A DNA stretch of 33,246 nt from Streptomyces silaceus (lineage in GTDB: Bacteria > Actinomycetota > Actinomycetes > Streptomycetales > Streptomycetaceae). The stretch is taken from NCBI RefSeq assembly GCF_001419745.1, contig NZ_LIRJ01000178.1, positions 1 to 33,246 on the forward strand, written 5' to 3'. The notes below the pieces were generated by a model. That model made no database searches. It had not been told where the DNA came from and saw nothing but the letters and a program-made list of their open reading frames with translations. This document shows, in pieces, positions 23,848-31,098 of the stretch (positions are counted from its first letter, which is position 1; each line of letters begins with the position of its first letter). The position numbers were made by a program, and so were the translations under genes.

Positions 23848-24483
23848 TCAGTCTTTGATCGTCCCGCTGAACTCGGGCGGTTCCTCCGAGGCGAAGTCGT
23901 TGCTGTCTCGCTGTACGGTAACGATGATCTTTCGTCCGTACTTGGTCTTCAGCGCGTTGTCGTCGGTCTTCGTTGCCGTGACTCCTGCGCCTAGACGCCC
24001 TTCAAGCGGGTCCGATCCCCGTTCGAGCATTGCCACCCTGGCTTGCCCACCGTTCGTGGCGCCCTCTACCAGGGTGGTCAGGCTGTCGAGAGCGAAGGGC
24101 TGCTGGGATCCGTTGGTGACCTTGACCTTCAGACGGAAGTCCCGACCTCCGGGTTCGGGGGACTCGCCCAGCTCGGAGTCGTAGTCGGTGAAGGTTCGCG
24201 CCTCGACGATGCTGACCTTGATGCCGTCGGGCCACGTGTACGTCTCGCCGAACTTCAGGCTCGTAGCGTGCTCGTCGGTCCCGTCCCCGCCCGTGCCAGA
24301 GCCGTCCTCGGCGCAGTGGTCCATCCACTCCTTCTGGCTGAGGCCCTCGTCCGCGCAGTCGACCTGTTTCGACGCTGGGTCCTTCTTGGCGGCCGACCTC
24401 TCGTCGGGGTCGCCGTCATCGCTGCCGCATGCGGTAAGCGCGGTGAGGAGCAGGATCGTGGCTGCGGTGGCGCGAACGCGCAT
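23848..24483 (-). CDS. Secreted lipoprotein, DUF4352-like
   Basis: The 211-residue protein has a signal peptide and lipobox LTAC with Cys19 as the lipid site, then a polar linker (about 20-70) containing Cys pairs, and a C-terminal beta-sandwich (about 75-205) with the DUF4352 pattern: FGETYTWPDGIKVSIVEAR, then RDFRLKVKVTNGSQQPFALDSL. It is preceded by a GGGGGG ribosome site. Codon use is less GC-biased than in neighbouring genes, in keeping with transfer. Lipoproteins of this kind are common as cargo in actinobacterial prophages, where surface exclusion is one possible role; that is speculation here. Confidence 0.82.
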   Translation of the reverse strand: MRVRATAATILLLTALTACGSDDGDPDERSAAKKDPASKQVDCADEGLSQKEWMDHCAEDGSGTGGDGTDEHATSLKFGETYTWPDGIKVSIVEARTFTDYDSELGESPEPGGRDFRLKVKVTNGSQQPFALDSLTTLVEGATNGGQARVAMLERGSDPLEGRLGAGVTATKTDDNALKTKYGRKIIVTVQRDSNDFASEEPPEFSGTIKD

Positions 24484-24566
24484 ACGTCCCCCCAGGGTTG
24501 AGCTGATCGGGACACCATAGGGCAGAAGCGGCAGGCGGGGGAGAGGGGCTATGCGAGGCTCTCCGT

Positions 24567-24683
24567 GTGAACGATCCCGAGATCACGCAGCGCGTGATCG
24601 CGATCCTGACCCAGGCGCGAGAGGTGACTGATCTGTACGACGAGGACGTGGAGCGCGGAAATGCAGCCCGCAAGCCGAGTTGA
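24567..24683 (+). CDS. Very small ORF (38 aa) at the insertion edge
   Basis: A GTG at 24567 with GAGG seven bases upstream opens a 38-residue frame (VNDPEITQRVIAILTQAREV..., ending NAARKPS), helical and acidic. It abuts the livK remnant. In a shifted frame the helix pattern continues past the stop (ELIGELIAEALEGL), so this may be the truncated start of a larger phage gene. Low to moderate support. Confidence 0.45.
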   Translation: MNDPEITQRVIAILTQAREVTDLYDEDVERGNAARKPS

Positions 24684-24696
24684 TCGGAGAGCTCAT

Positions 24697-25237
24697 AGCT
24701 GAAGCTCTCGAAGGGCTGGAAGGCCAGGAGGGCGTGCACCCCGTCCAGCGCCTTCTTGGTCGCGCTCTTGGCGAGCAGCCCCGGGTCGCAGTCGGTGGGG
24801 TCGGTGATGACGCCCTTGAACCCGGCGCGCTTGACGGCCGTGAAGAGCCCGATGTTGTACGGGGTCTGCATGACGCAGACGACGGCGTCCGGCGCCTTGC
24901 CGCCGTCGGAGCGCAGGATCTCCTTGGTGTACGCCGACCAGTCGCTCGGCACCGAGGTGGCGGGGACCGTCTACTTGGCGTACGTGACCTGGTAACCGGC
25001 CGCAGCGAAGGACTGCTTGTAGGTGCGGATGGCGAAGGTGCCCGCGTCGTTGTCGTTGGCGAGGATCGCCACGGACCTGCCCTTGGCGCCGCCGGTGACC
25101 TTCTTCAGTCCCTGCACGCCGCCCTCGGCGTTGGCGCGGTCGAAGCGGGCCTTCGCGCCGAGGCCGGTGTCCTTCTTGCTGTAGCCGCTGGCGGTCGAAG
25201 CGGGGCTGATTCCGAGCGTGACCTGACGAACCGTCAA
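24697..25237 (-). pseudogene. livK: LivK-type solute-binding protein remnant
   Basis: Two in-frame pieces of a branched-chain amino acid-binding protein are present. The first (TTG at 25237 to stop 24971) contains ISPASTASGYSKKDTGLGAKARFDRANAEGGV and KGRSVAILANDNDAG. An amber TAG at 24971-24973 interrupts it. The same frame then continues as TVPATSVPSDWSAYTKEIL, DAVVCVMQTPYNIGLF, ITDPTDCDPGLLA and LLAFQPFES, after which similarity to the family ends near 24697. The signal peptide at the front and the C-terminal third are absent. With a truncated livF and no livH or livM nearby, the transporter is dead. Confidence 0.82.
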
Positions 25238-25270
25238 TAACTGACGCGTCGGTAATTGATGAGCCGTCGG
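25224..25270. promoter_or_regulatory. Cluster of three TGACGnnnCGTCA-like dyads
   Basis: TGACG-AAC-CGTCA (25224-25236) is a perfect dyad. TGACGCGTCGG (25242-25252) and TGATG-AGC-CGTCGG (25257-25270) are degenerate copies on the same face at 18- and 15-bp steps. They lie between the fadD stop and the livK remnant, overlapping its first codons. They may be an operator of the former liv operon. The regulator is unknown. Confidence 0.55.
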
Positions 25271-25312
25271 ATAGTCGTCCCGTGGCCCGCGACCGGTCGC
25301 CCGGCGGCCGTT

Positions 25313-27139
25313 TCAGGACCGGTACAGCGCCTGGACCTCTGCCTCATACGCCTGCTCGATGGCCTTGCGCTTCAGCTTCAGGGAGGGCGTGAGCAGCCCG
25401 TGCTCCTCGGAGAACTGATGGGCCAGTATGCGGAACGTACGAATCGATTCGGCCTGCGAGACCAGGGTGTTGGCGGCGACGACGGCCCGCCGCACCTCCG
25501 TCTCCAGGTCCGGGTCGCGCACCAGCTCGCTCGGCGGCAGCATCGGCTTGCGGCGCATCGTGAGCCAGTGCTCCACGGCCTCCGCGTCCAGCGTGACGAG
25601 CGCCGCGATGTAGGGCCGGTCGTTGCCGACGACGATGCACTGGGCGACCAGCGGGTGGTCGCGCACCCGCTCCTCCAGCTGGGCCGGTGAGACGCTCTTG
25701 CCGCCGGAGGTCACCAGGATCTCCTTCTTGCGCCCGGTGATCGTCAGATAGCCGTCCTCGTCGAGCGAGCCCAGGTCGCCGGTGGCCAGCCAGCCGTCGA
25801 GCACGGTGGCGTCGGTGGCCTTGGGGTCGTTGAGGTAGCCCTGGAAGACGTTCCCGCCGTGCAGCCAGACCTCGCCGTCCTCCGCGATGTGCACGGTGGT
25901 GCCGGGGATGGCCTGGCCGACCGTGCCGTAGCGGGTGCGCTCGGGCGGGTTGGCGGTGGCGGCGGCCGTCGACTCGGTCAGGCCGTACCCCTCGTAGATC
26001 GTCACGCCCGCGCCCGCGAAGAACAGGCCGAGCCTGCGGTCCATGCCCGAGCCGCCGGACATCGCGTGCCGCACCCGGCCGCCCAGTGCCTCGCGCACCT
26101 TGGAGTAGACGAGCTTGTCGAAGAGCTGGTGCTGCATGCGCAGCCCCGCCGAGGGGCCGGGGCCCGTCCCGAAGGCCCTGGCCTCCATCGCGTCCGCGTA
26201 CCGCACGGCGCACTCCACCGCCTTGTCGAACGCGCCCGCCTTGCCGTCCTTCTCCGCCTTGCGCCGCGCCGCGTTGAAGACCTTCTCGAAGATGTACGGC
26301 ACGGCCAGGACGAACGAGGGCCGGAACGCGGCGAAGTCGGGCAGCAGCGCCGCCGCGTTGAGGTTCGGCTGATGGCCGAGCTTGACCCGGCCGCGGACGC
26401 CCGCGACCTGCACCATCCGGCCGAAGACGTGCGCCAGCGGCAGGAAGAGCAGCGTGGTCGCCTCGTCGCCGCGCTTGGAGTGGAAGACCGGCTCCCAGCG
26501 CCCCACCATCACGTCCGCCTCGAACATGAAGTTCGCGTGCGAGATCAGACAGCCCTTGGGGCGGCCCGTGGTGCCGGAGGTGTAGATGATCGTGGCGATC
26601 GAGTCGGGCGTGACCGCGCGGCGGTGGCGGTGCACCACGTCGTCGTCGATGTCCCGCCCCGCGCCGTTCAGTTCGCCCACCGCGTCGGCGTCCAGCTGCC
26701 ACAGCCGGCGCAGCTGCGGCAGCCGGTCGATCACCGAGCCGATCGTCATCGCGTGGTCCTCGTGCTCGACCATCGCGGCCGAGACCTGCGCGTCGTGCAG
26801 CATCCAGAAGACCTGCTCGGCCGAGGAGGTCGGGTAGATCGGCACGACCTGGGCGCCGATGCTCCACAGGGCGAAGTCGAACAGCGTCCACTCGTAGCGG
26901 GTGCGGGACATGACGGCGACGCGGTCGCCGAACCGCACGCCCTGGGCGATCAGCCCCTTGGCCAGGCCGAGCACCTCGTCACGGAACTCGCCCGAGGTCA
27001 CGTCGCGCCAGACGCCCCCGGTGTCCTTGCGGCCGAACGCGATGCGCAGCGGGTCCTCGAGGGCATGGTCGAACACGGCGTCGGCCAGGCCGCCCACCAG
27101 CGGCGCCGACGCCATCGGAGGGTTCGTGAACTCGCGCAA
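25313..27139 (-). CDS. fadD: Long-chain fatty acid-CoA ligase (AMP-forming)
   Basis: This 608-residue ANL-superfamily enzyme activates fatty acids to acyl-CoA through an acyl-adenylate. Motifs: the P-loop IIYTSGTTGRPKG (about 184-196), YEGYGLTEST, WLATGDLGSLDEDGYLTITGR with the hinge GRKKEILVTSGGK, and a catalytic Lys near the end (SLKLKRKAIEQAYEAEV). It belongs to the bacterial long-chain FadD15-like group. The start is a TTG at 27139 with GAGGAG five bases upstream; no better ATG exists nearby. It lies upstream of the broken livK and is itself intact. A dyad at 27281-27304 overlaps its likely promoter and suggests TetR-type control. Confidence 0.95.
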   Translation of the reverse strand: MREFTNPPMASAPLVGGLADAVFDHALEDPLRIAFGRKDTGGVWRDVTSGEFRDEVLGLAKGLIAQGVRFGDRVAVMSRTRYEWTLFDFALWSIGAQVVPIYPTSSAEQVFWMLHDAQVSAAMVEHEDHAMTIGSVIDRLPQLRRLWQLDADAVGELNGAGRDIDDDVVHRHRRAVTPDSIATIIYTSGTTGRPKGCLISHANFMFEADVMVGRWEPVFHSKRGDEATTLLFLPLAHVFGRMVQVAGVRGRVKLGHQPNLNAAALLPDFAAFRPSFVLAVPYIFEKVFNAARRKAEKDGKAGAFDKAVECAVRYADAMEARAFGTGPGPSAGLRMQHQLFDKLVYSKVREALGGRVRHAMSGGSGMDRRLGLFFAGAGVTIYEGYGLTESTAAATANPPERTRYGTVGQAIPGTTVHIAEDGEVWLHGGNVFQGYLNDPKATDATVLDGWLATGDLGSLDEDGYLTITGRKKEILVTSGGKSVSPAQLEERVRDHPLVAQCIVVGNDRPYIAALVTLDAEAVEHWLTMRRKPMLPPSELVRDPDLETEVRRAVVAANTLVSQAESIRTFRILAHQFSEEHGLLTPSLKLKRKAIEQAYEAEVQALYRS

Positions 27140-27280
27140 TGATGCTCCTCGTGGCGCTCCGCACAGCGCCGTGACCGTACCCCACCCCGCGCGCCTTCGG
27201 GAGAGGGTTCAGGCGCGGTGGGTACGGACCATCGGCACAGGTCAGCCGCTGAAATACGGCCACAAGGGGAAGGGTCGGAC

Positions 27281-27304
27281 AACTTACTTACGCAGGAGTA
27301 AGTT
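27281..27304 (-). promoter_or_regulatory. AACTTACT-N8-AGTAAGTT operator upstream of fadD
   Basis: The 8-bp arms are perfectly complementary around TACGCAGG, giving a 24-bp dyad in otherwise GC-rich DNA. On the fadD strand its right end merges with a possible -35 box TTGTCC. The shape and sequence (TTACT...AGTAA) suit a TetR-family fatty-acid regulator; the identity is inferred from the target gene. Confidence 0.7.
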
Positions 27305-27363
27305 TCGGAGGCGTAATCTCCACCGAATCTGTACGCAGCAGTCACGGGCTTCGGGGGAAATCC

Positions 27364-27442
27364 GTACGAGGCGGTCACGTCGTACGAGGCGGGCACGTGG
27401 CACGGCGTACGGGGCGGACACGGCGTACGGGGCGGTCACGGC
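27364..27442. repeat. 18-bp tandem repeats
   Basis: Four units of the pattern GTACGRGGCGGnCACGKS: 27364-27381, 27382-27399, then a 7-bp spacer, 27407-27424 and 27425-27442, with a degenerate fifth trace up to about 27457. Units 1/2 and 3/4 are more alike within pairs, suggesting two rounds of duplication. Confidence 0.85.
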
Positions 27443-27474
27443 CCACGAGCCGGGACCGCCCCCGTACCGTCACG

Positions 27475-28983
27475 TCACCGCGCCTCCTCCTGAACGCGCG
27501 GGACCCGCTCGGGAGTTCCCGAGGCCGCGACCGGCGTCGCCGCGCCCGCCGGACGCCCCGTCGACCGCACCATCACCAGCACGAGGACCCCGGCGACCAG
27601 GCCCACCACGCCCGCCGCCAGCGACGCCCCGTTCAGGCCCGAGGCGAAGGCCGCGCGCACGGTGTGCCCGGGGACCGCGCCCCGCAGCGCCTCGGCGCCG
27701 CCGCCCGCGACGGCGTGCGCCGCCTCACGGCCGAGCGAGTCCCGCATGCCGGAGGTCAGTACCGTCCCGAACAGGGCGACCCCGAGCGCGTACCCGAGCT
27801 GGCGGAACGTGTTCACCGCGCCGCCCGCCATCCCGGCGTGCGCCGGCGGCACCTCGGCGAGCGCCGCCCCCGCGAGGGCGGGCGCCACCAGACCCGCGCC
27901 GATCCCCGCGAGCGTCAGCCCCGGCGTGAGCGCCCCCCACGACGACCCCGCGTCCAGCACCGCCATGCACAGCCCGCCCGCCCCGATCAGCAGCAGTCCC
28001 ACGCCGACGACCAGGCGCGGCGCCACCCCGTGCAGCAGCCGCCCGCCGACCGCCGCCACCACGAACGACGTCGCGGCCAGCGGCAGCAGCACCAGACTGC
28101 CGCGCACCGGGCTCATGCCCAGCACGGTCTGCAGCCAGATGGAGAGGTACGGGATGACGCCGAAGGCCGCCGCGTTGTAGCCGGCCGCACCGAGCAGCAC
28201 CCCCGTGAACGCGGGCCTGCGCAGCAGCCGCAGATCCAGGAGCGGGTGCGCCACGCGCCGCTCGACCAGGACGAAGCAGAGCAGCGCGAGCGCCGAGACC
28301 GCGAACGACGTGCCGGTGACCGCCGACGCCCAGCCGTCCGCGCCGCCGCGCAGCACACCGTACGTACCCGCTCCGGCGAAGCACGCGAACGCCGCCGTGC
28401 CCGCCCAGTCCACCCGCCGTCCCGCCGGGCCCCGCGACTCCGGAACCACGCGCAGCGTCAGCCACACCGACGCCACGCTCACCGGCAGGTTCACGAAGAA
28501 GATCCAGCGCCAGCCGGGCCCCTCGGTGAGCACCCCGCCCACGATCGGCCCGAGCGCGGCCGACGCCCCGCTCACCGCGCCCCACACACCGAGCGCGACC
28601 GACCGGTCCCGGCCCTGGTAGGCGGCGCCGAGCAGCGGCAGCGTCGTGGCCAACATCGCGGCGGCGCCGAGGCCCTGGAGCGCACGCGCGGCCACCAGCA
28701 CGTCCGCGTCCGACGCGAGGCCGCAGCCCAGCGAGGCCAGCGCGAACAGCGCGGTGCCCACGACGTTGAGCCGCCGTCTGCCGAGCACGTCGGCGGCGGC
28801 GCCGACACCCAGGAGCAGCGCGGCCAGCGCGAGCGCGTAGCCGTCGATGACCCACTGCAGATCGCTCAGCGAGGCGTCGAGCGCCCGCGCCATGTCGGGC
28901 AGGGCCACGACCACGATCGTCACGTCCAGCAAGAGCATGAACGTCCCCAGCGACACCGCCGTGAGCGGCCCCCATCTGCGCAT
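27475..28983 (-). CDS. MFS exporter, DHA2 family (14 helices)
   Basis: The 502-residue membrane protein has about 14 hydrophobic segments and DHA2 (EmrB/QacA) motifs: LLLDVTIVVVALPDMA in helix 1, the motif-A loop ADVLGRRRL, and GPIVGGVLTEGPGWRWIFFVNLP in helix 5 with its following loop. These proton antiporters export drugs or natural products. I set the start at the ATG at 28983, with GGAAGAAGAAGG just upstream; longer frames read into the divergent regulator. It is divergent from the Lrp-type gene at 29116 with 132 bp between, which includes a TCGTACGA palindrome at 29037-29044, so that regulator may control it. Confidence 0.93.
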   Translation of the reverse strand: MRRWGPLTAVSLGTFMLLLDVTIVVVALPDMARALDASLSDLQWVIDGYALALAALLLGVGAAADVLGRRRLNVVGTALFALASLGCGLASDADVLVAARALQGLGAAAMLATTLPLLGAAYQGRDRSVALGVWGAVSGASAALGPIVGGVLTEGPGWRWIFFVNLPVSVASVWLTLRVVPESRGPAGRRVDWAGTAAFACFAGAGTYGVLRGGADGWASAVTGTSFAVSALALLCFVLVERRVAHPLLDLRLLRRPAFTGVLLGAAGYNAAAFGVIPYLSIWLQTVLGMSPVRGSLVLLPLAATSFVVAAVGGRLLHGVAPRLVVGVGLLLIGAGGLCMAVLDAGSSWGALTPGLTLAGIGAGLVAPALAGAALAEVPPAHAGMAGGAVNTFRQLGYALGVALFGTVLTSGMRDSLGREAAHAVAGGGAEALRGAVPGHTVRAAFASGLNGASLAAGVVGLVAGVLVLVMVRSTGRPAGAATPVAASGTPERVPRVQEEAR

Positions 28984-29115
28984 GGCCTTCTTCTTCCTTC
29001 GTCGTCCTCGTGGCGCGCACCGGGTGTGCGTGCCCTCGTACGATGGGGCGACGGCGGGCGATCCCGGTGCCTGGGGATCCTCAAGCGCCGTCATCCGACA
29101 TCGAGGGGGCCTCCG

Positions 29116-30096
29116 ATGGGCGATTCCGAAGTCTTCGACGAGCTGGACCTCAAACTCCTGCACGCCCTGGAGATCGACGGCCGGGCCCCCTTCAGCCGTA
29201 TCGCCGCGGTCCTCGGCGTCTCCGACCAGACCGTCGCCCGCCGCTTCCGCCGCATGGGCGCCGAGGTGGGCCTGCGCGTGGTCGGCGTCCGCGACACCGA
29301 CCGGCTCGGCCGCGACCAGTGGATGCTGCGGCTGCGCTGCGCCCCGGAGGGTGCCGAGGCCATCGGGGCGGCCCTGGCCCGTCGCCCCGACACCACCTGG
29401 GTGCACCTCATGTCGGCCGGCACCGAGGTGGTCTGCATGACGATGCCCCGCACCCAGGGCGACCACGACGACCTCGTCTTCGGCAAGCTCCTGCGCACCC
29501 GGCAGATCATCGAGATCACCGCGCACCAGCTGCTGCACCGCTTCTACGGCGGCCGCACCGGCTGGATCGGCAAGCACCGCCCGCTCACCGACGCCCAGGC
29601 CGCCGCGCTGCGCCCCGCGGTGCGGCCGGGCGAGGCGGGCCCGGTCCGCCTCACGCCCGAGGACGAACCCCTCATCGCGGCGCTGAAGGCCGACGGCCGC
29701 GTCACCTACCCCGAACTCCAGCGGCTCACCGGCCGTTCCGAGTCCTCCGTCAAACGCCGCGTCGCGGCGCTCCTCGACTCCGGCGCGCTCTACATCGACA
29801 CCGAGTACGACACCGACCGGTTCGGCTTCTCCGCCGCCACCATGCTCTGGGTGACCGCCGACCCCGGCGCGCTCGACGCGGTCGGCCGGGCGATGGCCGA
29901 GCACCCCGAGGTCGCCCACGTCTCCGCCATCACCGGCCCCGCCAACCTGATGGCGAGCGTCGTCACCCGCGACACCGCCGAGCTCTACGCCTATCTGAGC
30001 GCGCGCCTCGGCACGCTGGAGGGGGTGCGCCACGTGGAGTCGGCGCCCTATCTGCGCCGCTTCAAGCAGCTCACCTACCCGCGCCCGGCGCGCTAG
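29116..30096 (+). CDS. Lrp/AsnC-family regulator with two HTH-ligand modules
   Basis: This 326-residue protein is a tandem duplication of the Lrp/AsnC unit. Module 1: HTH at about 8-50 (LDLKLLHALEIDGRAPFSRI, then DQTVARRFRRM) and an effector half to about 155. Module 2: HTH at about 178-225 (DEPLIAALKADGRVTYPELQ, then SESSVKRRVAALLDSG) and an AsnC/RAM domain ending near 320. Normal Lrp proteins are about 150 residues; the double form is common in actinobacteria. The ATG at 29116 follows GAGGGGG. It is divergent from an exporter gene and its stop overlaps that of the convergent LysR gene within one CTAG. Confidence 0.92.
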   Translation: MGDSEVFDELDLKLLHALEIDGRAPFSRIAAVLGVSDQTVARRFRRMGAEVGLRVVGVRDTDRLGRDQWMLRLRCAPEGAEAIGAALARRPDTTWVHLMSAGTEVVCMTMPRTQGDHDDLVFGKLLRTRQIIEITAHQLLHRFYGGRTGWIGKHRPLTDAQAAALRPAVRPGEAGPVRLTPEDEPLIAALKADGRVTYPELQRLTGRSESSVKRRVAALLDSGALYIDTEYDTDRFGFSAATMLWVTADPGALDAVGRAMAEHPEVAHVSAITGPANLMASVVTRDTAELYAYLSARLGTLEGVRHVESAPYLRRFKQLTYPRPAR

Positions 30097-30995
30097 TCCG
30101 CCCGGCGCCGCCCCCGGTGCAGCCGGTCGCCGCCCGCCAGGACCGCCGCCGCCAGCGCGTCCGCCGCGTCCTGCGCGGAGGCGCGCCGCTCGCCGTGCAG
30201 GAGCACGAAGTCGACCGAGCCGAGCTCCGGAAGACCCGCCCGGTCGGGCACCCGGACCAGACCCGGCGGGATCAGGCCGCGCGAGTGCGCCATCACGCCG
30301 AGACCCGCGCGCGCCGCCGCCACCAGGCCGTTCAGGCTGCCGCTCGTGCAGGCCACCCGCCAGGCGCGGCCGCGCCGCTCCAGCGCCTCGAAGGCGAGGG
30401 CGCGGGTGATGCCGGGCGGCGGATAGACGATCAGCGGCACCGGGCGCTCGGGGTCGAGGCGCAGCCGCTCGGCGCCGATCCAGACCAGGTCGTCGTGCCA
30501 GACCAGCTCGCCGCGCGGGTCCTCCGGGCGGCGCTTGGCGAGCACCAGGTCGAGCTTGCCCGCGTCCAGCCGCTTGTGCAGCGTGCCCGAGAGCTCGACG
30601 GTCAGCTCCAGGTCGACGTCGGGGTGCTCCTGCCGGAAGGACTCCAGGATGTCGGTGAGATGGGTCAGGACGAAGTCCTCCGACGCCCCGAACCGCAGCC
30701 GCCCGCGCAGGCGCCGCCCGGTGAAGAACGCCGCCGCCTGCTCGTGCGCCGCGAGGATCCGGCGGGCGAAGCCGAGCAGGGCCTCGCCGTCCTCGGTCAG
30801 CTCCACGCTGTGCGTGTCGCGCGTGAAGAGCTGGCGCCCGGTGGCGTCCTCCAGACGGCGCACGTGCTGGCTGACGGTCGACTGGCGCAGGCCGAGGCGG
30901 CGGGCGGCCCGCGTGAAGCTCAGCGTCTGGGCGACCGCGAGGAACGTACGGAGCTGCGCGGGGTCGTACACGCGGACCAGCCTAGACCCGCTCAT
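30093..30995 (-). CDS. LysR-family transcriptional regulator
   Basis: The 300-residue protein has the LysR winged HTH at about 15-60 (LRTFLAVAQTLSFTRAARRL, QSTVSQHVRRLE) and a periplasmic-binding-like effector domain from about 95. The ATG at 30995 lacks a ribosome site; a GTG eight codons later, before YDPAQLRTF, would give the most common LysR N-terminus. The gene is divergent from a sodium symporter-like gene, and a dyad with T-N11-A geometry overlaps its start, so it probably controls that transporter and itself. The effector is unknown. Confidence 0.93.
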   Translation of the reverse strand: MSGSRLVRVYDPAQLRTFLAVAQTLSFTRAARRLGLRQSTVSQHVRRLEDATGRQLFTRDTHSVELTEDGEALLGFARRILAAHEQAAAFFTGRRLRGRLRFGASEDFVLTHLTDILESFRQEHPDVDLELTVELSGTLHKRLDAGKLDLVLAKRRPEDPRGELVWHDDLVWIGAERLRLDPERPVPLIVYPPPGITRALAFEALERRGRAWRVACTSGSLNGLVAAARAGLGVMAHSRGLIPPGLVRVPDRAGLPELGSVDFVLLHGERRASAQDAADALAAAVLAGGDRLHRGRRRAD

Positions 30996-31008
30996 CGCGA
31001 AACGTGAT
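30994..31008. promoter_or_regulatory. LysR-type dyad with T-N11-A geometry
   Basis: ATCGCG-AAA-CGTGAT is a 15-bp dyad with one mismatched pair; it contains TC-N9-GA, the T-N11-A pattern of LysR sites. It lies at the LysR start in the region shared with the divergent transporter gene. If the true LysR start is the downstream GTG, the site is fully intergenic. Confidence 0.55.
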
Positions 31009-31098
31009 GACAGTCAGAGCGGTGTGCGGGATTCCCGATCACGCCCCACAGGAGGATCATGGAAAGGGCACGTCCCCGCACCGAGAGCATGGAGCACC

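Larger units (their letters stand above)
23276..24696. mobile_element. Phage-like insertion remnant replacing transporter genes
   Basis: A block of about 1.4 kb with visibly lower G+C and different codon use lies between the broken livF and livK. It carries a phage-like coiled-coil protein, two very small ORFs and a lipoprotein. The 8-bp sequence GAGCTCAT occurs at both ends (23276-23283 and 24689-24696; GG-N-GAGCTCAT in both), a possible attachment core or microhomology. No integrase or transposase is present. The left junction could lie a little further left, near 23262, because the frame ending at 23285 looks like the tail of a phage gene. Confidence 0.55.
27140..27474. other. Intergenic region between fadD and an exporter gene (335 bp)
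   Basis: No gene is supported. It holds the fadD promoter region (on the minus strand, TTGTCC with CCGTAT 17 bp further on is a possible promoter), the AACTTACT dyad at 27281-27304 and an 18-bp tandem repeat array at 27364-27442. The exporter gene ends into it, but no clear terminator is seen. Confidence 0.6.

Noticed and set aside
24680..25240. Plus-strand ORF of 186 residues opposite the livK remnant
   Set aside because: Apart from a short helix-like start it is the complement of recognisable LivK sequence, so it is a shadow frame.
27364..27442. Repeat array considered as a CRISPR array
   Set aside because: Units are directly tandem without unique spacers, and no cas genes are present.
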